A stretch of DNA of 64,000 nucleotides from Mangrovimicrobium sediminis (GTDB lineage Bacteria > Pseudomonadota > Gammaproteobacteria > Pseudomonadales > Halieaceae). The notes beneath the pieces were generated by a model. The model did no database searches. It saw only the letters and a program-made list of their open reading frames with translations, and was not told where the DNA came from. Of the stretch, positions 55,896-61,732 are shown piece after piece. Numbering within the stretch: position 1 is the first letter of the stretch; the number at the start of each line of letters is the position of its first letter. The stretch is from contig NZ_SRLE01000004.1 of the NCBI RefSeq assembly GCF_004745945.1, positions 248,001 through 312,000 of the forward strand, in the 5' to 3' direction. The position numbers and the translations under genes were made by a program.

Positions 55896-56591
55896 TCATT
55901 TACCTGCCTGAACTTCGTCCAGCCCGTCGCGCAGGTACTTCGCCCAGCGGTTGAGGATCAGTTGAGCATCGGCGCGGTTACTCACGGAGTTGGTCCACTG
56001 CAGGCGCATGTCGTCGAAGTCCTTGCGCCGATCGACAATCCTCGCCAGCGTGTCGCCGGTGGCGCCGTCCTTCAGTTCCAGGTACAGGGTCATCTCGCCG
56101 GACTGCGTGGTATAGCTGCGCGAACGACCGGCGGACATGACGTCCGGGGCGTTGATGTCGAGGTTGATGATCGCCGGTGCCAGCACCAGTACCTGCTCAC
56201 CCTCGGGGAACTCGTCCACCAGTTTGTAGGGCGGTGCTTTTTCCAGTTCCTCGCGGAATGTGCCGGTGCACATTTCGCTCAACTGCCCCTTGATCCGGTC
56301 GACATCTTTTTGCGTGACGCGACTGGTGAGGTCCAGCCGGGAAGAGTTCTGGTCGCGCAGCCAGTTCTTGCGGAACGCCACTTCGCATGGTGCCAGGGCG
56401 AAGGTGTCGTACTCGCCGAGTTGCACCCCCGGCTTTTTATAGACGTCGGCGAACCCGGTACCGGTGACCTGCTCCAGGCCGTCGAAGGACACGCCGTAGG
56501 CTTCGGTTTTCGGTCCGGTTTCGGCGCAGGCAGCGAGCAGGACGACAGCGGCAAGCGCGCTGCTGCGCAGGGCAATAGCCAGTTTATGCAT
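55896..56591 (-). CDS. DUF3313-type lipoprotein
   Basis: The 231-residue protein starts at 56591 (MHKLAIALRSS, GGAGAA before the ATG). It has a lipobox LLAAC at about residues 18-22, so it is a lipoprotein, with Ala at +2 indicating the outer membrane under the Lol rule. The mature part carries features such as ITLDINAPDV-like strands (IINLDINAPDV) and GEMTLYLELKDGATGDTLARIVDRR, typical of DUF3313 proteins. Function unknown; possible partner of the HAD phosphatase encoded directly downstream. Confidence 0.82.
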   Translation of the reverse strand: MHKLAIALRSSALAAVVLLAACAETGPKTEAYGVSFDGLEQVTGTGFADVYKKPGVQLGEYDTFALAPCEVAFRKNWLRDQNSSRLDLTSRVTQKDVDRIKGQLSEMCTGTFREELEKAPPYKLVDEFPEGEQVLVLAPAIINLDINAPDVMSAGRSRSYTTQSGEMTLYLELKDGATGDTLARIVDRRKDFDDMRLQWTNSVSNRADAQLILNRWAKYLRDGLDEVQAGK

Positions 56592-56654
56592 TGTATTTCT
56601 CCAGATGATAGTCATGAATCCATCGCGCTGGCTGGCGAGCCTGCAGGATTCTAG

Positions 56655-57563
56655 TCAAGCGGCCTGCAGGGCGCCAGCAGCCACCGCGGCCAGGCAGTGC
56701 TCGCGCAACCATCGATTGGCCGGGTCCTCCGCAGCGCTGCGGCTGTAGTACAGGTTGAGCGCCAGGGGTTCGACGGCAAACGGCGGCGGTACGCAATGCA
56801 GACCGCTGTTGCGCGCGGCGAGTTCCGTGGTGGTCCACAACAGGTCGCTGTCAGCGGTCAGCGCCGCTGCCGGGGCGTGGTGCTGCAGGCGCACTTTCAC
56901 CTGCCGCCGCCGGCCCAGTGCGTGCAGCGCGATATCCACGTGCCCGCGCCCGCGCGGCCTGCCGGAAACATGCAGGTGGTCTGCGCCAAGGTAGGCGTCG
57001 AGGGTCAACGGAGAGCTTGCCAGCGGGTGTCCGGGCCGCATCGCAACCACATAGGGCAGGCAGGCCAGCGGCGCCTGCCCCAGTTCCCGGGCGTTGATCT
57101 GCGGCGAATCCACCAGCAGGTCAATGTCTCCCGCCTTGAGTTCCGCCACCGCCGCCTCGCGACCGGGGTAGAACGCCTGCAGCACCACACCGGGCGCTTC
57201 CGGCAACAGGCGCCGGTGCAGGACCGGGAGCAGCAGCGTCAACAGCAGGTCGTTGACCGCCAGCCGGAAGACTTTTTCCGAGCTTTGCGGGTCGAACTGC
57301 GCGCCGACGCCGATACTGTCCTGTAGCAACAACAGTGCCCGGCGTACGTCGCCGATCACGTTGTCTGCCACCGGCGTCGGCTGCATACCCTGGGGCGTGC
57401 GCACGAACAACTGGTCGGCGAAGGCCTGGCGCAGGCGGCCGAGGGCATTGCTCACCGCGGGCTGGGTCAGGTGCAACTCCTGGGCGACACGGGTGACGCT
57501 GCGCTCACGGTACACCGCCTCGAAGACGACAAAAAGATTGAGGTCTATCCTGTCCAGGCGCAT
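56655..57563 (-). CDS. LysR-family transcriptional regulator
   Basis: The 302-residue protein has the N-terminal winged HTH (residues 5-64; VTRVAQELHLTQPAVSNALGRLRQ) and a two-lobed effector domain resembling the NodD/LinR-like subgroup. It is divergent from the acyl-CoA dehydrogenase gene, and the shared 111-base gap contains a 12-bp dyad (57572-57618). By LysR-family custom it probably represses itself and activates the dehydrogenase-SDR operon when it binds a CoA-pathway intermediate. Confidence 0.92.
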   Translation of the reverse strand: MRLDRIDLNLFVVFEAVYRERSVTRVAQELHLTQPAVSNALGRLRQAFADQLFVRTPQGMQPTPVADNVIGDVRRALLLLQDSIGVGAQFDPQSSEKVFRLAVNDLLLTLLLPVLHRRLLPEAPGVVLQAFYPGREAAVAELKAGDIDLLVDSPQINARELGQAPLACLPYVVAMRPGHPLASSPLTLDAYLGADHLHVSGRPRGRGHVDIALHALGRRRQVKVRLQHHAPAAALTADSDLLWTTTELAARNSGLHCVPPPFAVEPLALNLYYSRSAAEDPANRWLREHCLAAVAAGALQAA

Positions 57564-57571
57564 CTTTTCTC

Positions 57572-57618
57572 ATCACTCAAATTAATGATGACCTATTATA
57601 TAAATAAATTTGAGTGAT
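57572..57618. promoter_or_regulatory. dyad in the LysR/acyl-CoA dehydrogenase promoter gap
   Basis: ATCACTCAAATT (57572-57583) and AATTTGAGTGAT (57607-57618) are perfect 12-bp complements with a 23-base AT-rich spacer. Position and symmetry fit a LysR-type operator region. Confidence 0.65.
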
Positions 57619-57674
57619 TATCGAGCGCCCCCTAAGCTTGCCGTCGACCCCAGTCGCAATAAGAGATACGCCCC

Positions 57675-58898
57675 ATGTACCAATTCAGCGAACGCTCCCA
57701 GGCCCTGCAGGCACAACTGCAGGCGTTCATGGAGGAGCATGTCTACCCCAACGAACACGCCTACGCCGAGGCGATCAATACTGCCGAGAACCGCTGGGCA
57801 GCGGTACCGCTGATGGACGAGCTAAAAGCCAGGGCACAGGCCGAGGGCCTGTGGAACCTGTTCGTGCCGCCGAGCCTGGCACAGTTCGTCGATCACGAGG
57901 GCCTGAGCAACTTCGACTACGCACCGCTGGCGGAAATCATGGGGCGGGTGTTCTGGTCGCCGGAGATTTTCAACTGTTCCGCGCCGGACACCGGCAACAT
58001 GGAAGTGTTCATGAAATACGCCACCGAGGAACAGCAGGCGCAGTGGCTCACCCCGCTGCTGGCCGGCGAGATCCGCTCCGCCTACGCGATGACCGAACCG
58101 CAGGTCGCCTCCTCCGACGCCACCAACGTGGAATTGCGCATCGAGCGCGACGGCGACGAATGGGTGCTCAACGGCCGCAAGTGGTTCATCACCAACGCCA
58201 TGTACGAGCGCACCAAAATCTTTATCGTCATGGGCAAGTCGGACCCGGACAACCCCAGTCGCCACAAGCAGCAGAGCCAGGTGCTGGTACCCAAGGGCAC
58301 GCCCGGGCTGGAACTGGTCCGCGCCCTGACCACCATGGGCTACGACGATGCGCCGACCGGTCACGCGGAGCTGCGGTTTACCGATGTGCGCGTGCCGCTG
58401 GAGAACATCCTGCTCGGCGAGGGTCGCGGCTTCGAGATCGCCCAGGGGCGCCTGGGGCCGGGCCGTATTCACCACTGCATGCGCCTCATCGGTATCGCCC
58501 AGCGTTCGCTGGAACTGGCCTGCGCGCGGTCGGTGAGTCGCACCACCTTCGGCCGCAAGCTGGCGGAGCACCAGTCGGTACGCGAGGACATCGCGAAGTG
58601 CTTCTCGGAAATCGAGATGGCCCGCCTGCTTGTCCTGAAGACCTGCGCCCGCATGGACGAGGTCGGCGCCAAGGGCGCCATGGACCTGATCGCCGCGAGC
58701 AAGACCAGCGTGCCGCTGATGGTGCAGACCATCATCGATCGCTGCATGCAGATTCACGGTGCCGGCGGCCTGACCAGCGACTACTGCATGGCCGAGGGCT
58801 TCAACTACGCCCGCTGGTGCCGCCAGGCGGACGGCCCGGACCAGGTGCACCAGATGGCCCTGGGCAAGATGCTGATCAAGCGCTACACGGAGGAATAG
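57675..58898 (+). CDS. acyl-CoA dehydrogenase
   Basis: This FAD enzyme forms the 2,3-double bond of an acyl-CoA. The 407-residue protein is of the ACAD10/11-like group: YAMTEPQVASSDATNV (about residues 137-152) binds FAD and CoA, RKWFITNAMYERTKIF follows, GPGRIHHCMRLIGIAQRSLE is the central helix, and MQIHGAGGLTSD lies in the C-terminal FAD loop. It is followed after 4 bases by an SDR gene, so the pair is one operon under the divergent LysR gene. Substrate unknown. Confidence 0.93.
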   Translation: MYQFSERSQALQAQLQAFMEEHVYPNEHAYAEAINTAENRWAAVPLMDELKARAQAEGLWNLFVPPSLAQFVDHEGLSNFDYAPLAEIMGRVFWSPEIFNCSAPDTGNMEVFMKYATEEQQAQWLTPLLAGEIRSAYAMTEPQVASSDATNVELRIERDGDEWVLNGRKWFITNAMYERTKIFIVMGKSDPDNPSRHKQQSQVLVPKGTPGLELVRALTTMGYDDAPTGHAELRFTDVRVPLENILLGEGRGFEIAQGRLGPGRIHHCMRLIGIAQRSLELACARSVSRTTFGRKLAEHQSVREDIAKCFSEIEMARLLVLKTCARMDEVGAKGAMDLIAASKTSVPLMVQTIIDRCMQIHGAGGLTSDYCMAEGFNYARWCRQADGPDQVHQMALGKMLIKRYTEE

Positions 58899-58902
58899 AC
58901 GA

Positions 58903-59679
58903 ATGGCGGACATGGACAAACTGCTCGGCGTGGAGGGTAAGGTCGCCCTGGTAACCGGCGCGTCCAGCGGCCTGGGCGCGCACTTCGCGCGTATCCTGGC
59001 CGGCGCCGGGGCCCGGGTGGTAGCGGCGGCGCGGCGGCGCGACCGCCTCGAACAACTGGTCGGGGAGATCACTGCCGCGGGCGGCGAGGCGATTGCGGTG
59101 GCGATGGACGTCACCGACGCCGAAAGCGTAGCGGCGGCGCTGGACGAGATAGGAACCCGCATGGGCGGCGTCGATATCCTGGTCAATAACGCGGGGGTCG
59201 CCGCTTCACGCTACAGCCTGAAAGTGGATGACGAAAACTGGGATTTCGTCATGGACACCAACCTCAAGGGCGCCTGGCGGGTAGCCCAGGCCGTTGCGCG
59301 CCGCGCAATCGAGGCTGAGAAGCCCTGCAGCATTGTCAACATCGCCTCGATCCTCGGCCTGCGGGTCGGCTTCGGCGAGACTGTCTACGCCATCGCCAAG
59401 GCCGGCGTGGTGCAGATGACGCGCGCGCTGGCCATGGAACTGGGACGCAAGAACGTGCGCGTCAATGCCCTGTGCCCCGGTTATTTCGCCACCGAAATGA
59501 ACTCCGACTACCTGCTCTCGGAGGCCGGCCAGGCCTACCTGCGTAACACGCCCGCGGGGCGCATGGGGGAACTGGATGAACTCGCCGCCCCCCTGCTGTT
59601 GCTGGCCGGTGACGGCGGCAGCTTCATCAACGGCGTCGCCCTGCCGGTGGACGGCGGCCACCTGGTCGGCTCGCTGTAA
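58903..59679 (+). CDS. short-chain dehydrogenase/reductase
   Basis: The 258-residue classical SDR has the cofactor motif TGASSGLGAHFAR (about residues 18-30), NNAGV, the active-site Ser in VNIASILGL, and YAIAK with catalytic Tyr and Lys. PVDGGHLVG is the usual C-terminus. AAARRRDR after strand 2 suggests NADP preference. The coupled acyl-CoA dehydrogenase points to a 3-hydroxyacyl-CoA or similar substrate. The ribosome site GAGGAA lies in the end of the upstream gene. Confidence 0.93.
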   Translation: MADMDKLLGVEGKVALVTGASSGLGAHFARILAGAGARVVAAARRRDRLEQLVGEITAAGGEAIAVAMDVTDAESVAAALDEIGTRMGGVDILVNNAGVAASRYSLKVDDENWDFVMDTNLKGAWRVAQAVARRAIEAEKPCSIVNIASILGLRVGFGETVYAIAKAGVVQMTRALAMELGRKNVRVNALCPGYFATEMNSDYLLSEAGQAYLRNTPAGRMGELDELAAPLLLLAGDGGSFINGVALPVDGGHLVGSL

Positions 59680-59804
59680 TGAATTGGCGCCCGAATGTAA
59701 TCCCACGTAATTGAGGGCGCCCTACCCGCTGCAGATACTTTTGTGAAACCGCCGCCGGCGATGCGTAAGCCGGCGGTGTAACAAGAACGCAGGGGGAACG
59801 CAAA

Positions 59805-60230
59805 GTGATTATCAGTCTCGACGTATTGAGTGAAGATCACGTCCATCGCATCTATCGCCACTACCCGCGAGCCATCTACGGCCTCGCTTTCGCCTACGCC
59901 GCCTGGGACGAATACTGCAGCTATCTTGCGCAGGCAGAGGATCTCTTCATCACCGCCTCCGCCGCTGGCAACGGCCGCTTGATCGGCCATCCGCAAGGTG
60001 AGCCCAGCTTCACCCCCCAGGCCCTGGCGGACTGGTTGCGCGAGTCGGTGCTGCCCTTCGAGTATTTCGGTGACCTGTACATCGCCGCGCCCGGTGCCGA
60101 CCGCAGCTATCTCGACGGTTTGCGCAAGGCCATGGGTCCGCGCTACGAAGGTCGCATCTTCGGCCAGTTCGGCCTGCCCAGCGGCACACTGCAACCGCCG
60201 GTGGAAGCCCACTGGGTCGAGGCCGCCTGA
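59805..60230 (+). CDS. hypothetical protein, 141 residues
   Basis: I do not recognise this soluble protein. It starts at a GTG with AGGGGGAA seven bases upstream. The N-terminal half is rich in aromatic residues (YRHYPRAIYGLAFAYAAWDEYCSYL); no signal peptide or long hydrophobic run is present, and one Cys occurs. A 10-bp GC-rich hairpin (59750-59778) lies between the SDR stop and this start, without a T run. Function cannot be inferred from the neighbours. Confidence 0.68.
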   Translation: MIISLDVLSEDHVHRIYRHYPRAIYGLAFAYAAWDEYCSYLAQAEDLFITASAAGNGRLIGHPQGEPSFTPQALADWLRESVLPFEYFGDLYIAAPGADRSYLDGLRKAMGPRYEGRIFGQFGLPSGTLQPPVEAHWVEAA

Positions 60231-60349
60231 GCCAGAGCCGCTGCCGCGGCCCTCATACCTGCGCCGCCACTTCCCCGGTGGCGGTGATGTCCACAATCAC
60301 TGCGAAACCCACCAGTCCCGGACGCATGGCAGTCAGGGGGTACCACCCT

Positions 60350-60375
60350 GGGGTCAGAGTCGCGACCCTGACCCC
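60350..60375. repeat. REP-like palindrome
   Basis: GGGGTCAG and CTGACCCC flank the palindromic GTCGCGAC, giving a 26-bp palindrome with one mismatched pair. The GGGGTCAGAG start is shared with the element inside rluE. Confidence 0.85.
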
Positions 60376-60435
60376 GTGCTCTCAACCCCCATCATTTTCA
60401 AACTTATAACGGTCACGGGGTTTGCCTGAGAGCGC

Positions 60436-60450
60436 AGTCGCGACCCTGAC
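60436..60450 (+). repeat. partial REP-like copy
   Basis: AGTCGCGACCCTGAC repeats bases 60358-60372 exactly, 78 bases downstream, in the same orientation. Confidence 0.8.
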
Positions 60451-60503
60451 AGACTCCTCCTGCAAGGCCCTCCCTGTCATGTTCGCGGGCCCGTACGCGG
60501 CAC

Positions 60504-60531
60504 AAAAAAAAGGCGGCCATCCCTGGCCGCC
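60504..60531 (-). terminator. rho-independent terminator acting leftwards, no gene assigned
   Basis: Read on the minus strand, GGCGGCCA and TGGCCGCC form an 8-bp GC stem with a GGGA loop, followed by eight T. On the plus strand the T run is missing. No confident minus-strand gene ends here. Confidence 0.75.
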
Positions 60532-60564
60532 AATTTCCGCGTGAAGTGCAATCCCATGCACGCG

Positions 60565-60570
60565 TATAAT
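60565..60570 (+). promoter_or_regulatory. possible -10 element for the FHA-kinase genes
   Basis: A perfect TATAAT lies about 180 bases before the FHA gene. The hexamer at the right distance upstream (TGAAGT) is a weak -35, so the call is tentative. Confidence 0.35.
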
Positions 60571-60748
60571 GGTGCCCGGCCAGCGGAGAAATAGCGATTA
60601 CGCAGAATTACAGTTCGCGGTTGCGCCATTCGTGCTTTTCATCTATTTTCTCTGCTAAGTCATTGAACGACTGTCTCTTTTCAACAACAAGCTGTAATTC
60701 GCAGCCCATGGACCCGGGCAGCGCGGTCCAGCACTTCAAACAATTTAG

Positions 60749-61732
60749 ATGGCGCAGATTCGCGATACAGACACACAGAGAACCTTCTTTCTGCGCGCGC
60801 ACCATACCCTAGGCCGCGACGCGGAACGTTCGGACACCGTCGTCAGCAGCCCGATCACTTCGCGTATACACGTCGCCCTGGAGTGGGACGGCGACCAGTG
60901 GAACGCGCGCGACCTCAGCAAGAACGGTACCTGGCTCGGCAACAAACGGCTGATCAGCAACGAGAGCACGCCGATCGCCCGGGGTGACAAACTGCATCTC
61001 GGCGCGCCGGAAATGCCTGCGCTCGAAGTGGTCGATGACGGTCCGCCGCAATCCACCCTGGTGGGCCTGAACGGCAGCGATTCGCTGGAACTCGCCTCCT
61101 TCGTCTTCCTCCCGGACCAGAACGAGCCGGAAGCGGTGGTGATCTACTCCTTCCACCGGCGGGCGTGGATGGTGCACCCCATGGAACAGGACAGCCCGCA
61201 ACACCTGGAGCGCATGCTGCATCACGGCGATCGCGTCGGCTACGGCGGCCGCGAATGGCAGGTCTTCCTGGCTGAAACCGAGCAGATGACGGAGATCAGC
61301 ACTGCGCCGGAGAGCAGCCTGGAAGACATCGAGTTTGTCTTCCACCTCAGCCAGGACGAGGAAAACACCGCCCTGGAGCTGAAATTCAGCGGCCACAAAC
61401 TCGATCTCGGCGAGCGCTCCCATCACTACCTGCTGCTGCACCTGGCGCGCCTGCGCGCGGACCAGGCCGCCAGCGGTTACGACAGCCTGACCCAGGGCTG
61501 GATAGACAACGAACAACTCAAACGCGACCTCGGCCTGGAAATGCCGCATATCAACATCATGATCTTCCGGGCCCGCAAACAGATCGCCGAGACTCTCACC
61601 ACGACGCTGGACTCGGAACTGCTGGTAGAACGCAGCAAGGGCCGGGTACGCTTCGGCGGTTCGCGTTTCCGAATCTACAAAGGTGCCGCCCTTACCCATA
61701 GCATGCCCGGGCAACAAGCCCAGAAGCAGTGA
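60749..61732 (+). CDS. FHA-domain protein with C-terminal winged-helix-like domain
   Basis: The 327-residue cytoplasmic protein begins with a forkhead-associated domain (residues 1 to about 90): TLGRDAERSD, the phosphothreonine-binding SRIHVAL, and DLSKNGTWLGNKRL. A second beta-rich part (about 100-190) may be a degenerate FHA fold. Residues about 200-310 resemble a winged-helix output domain (LLHLARLRADQAA ... INIMIFRARKQIAETL). The stop codon shares its A with the start of the kinase-like gene, so both are co-translated. No clear ribosome site precedes the ATG. Inferred role: phospho-dependent partner of that kinase-like protein. Confidence 0.85.
   Translation: MAQIRDTDTQRTFFLRAHHTLGRDAERSDTVVSSPITSRIHVALEWDGDQWNARDLSKNGTWLGNKRLISNESTPIARGDKLHLGAPEMPALEVVDDGPPQSTLVGLNGSDSLELASFVFLPDQNEPEAVVIYSFHRRAWMVHPMEQDSPQHLERMLHHGDRVGYGGREWQVFLAETEQMTEISTAPESSLEDIEFVFHLSQDEENTALELKFSGHKLDLGERSHHYLLLHLARLRADQAASGYDSLTQGWIDNEQLKRDLGLEMPHINIMIFRARKQIAETLTTTLDSELLVERSKGRVRFGGSRFRIYKGAALTHSMPGQQAQKQ

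Larger units (their letters stand above)
60231..60748. other. 518-base gap with REP-like repeats, orphan terminator and promoter-like sequence
   Basis: From left to right the gap holds a 26-bp REP-like palindrome (60350-60375), a 15-bp direct copy of part of it (60436-60450), an intrinsic terminator oriented leftwards (60504-60531), a TATAAT hexamer reading right (60565-60570), and an AT-rich segment bounded by a 9-bp inverted repeat (60605-60613/60692-60700). No well-supported gene is present. Confidence 0.7.

Noticed and set aside
60608-60805. Annotating the minus-strand 65-codon frame as a gene
   Set aside because: No ribosome site, and its 5' half overlaps the FHA gene; kept only as part of the orphan-terminator finding.
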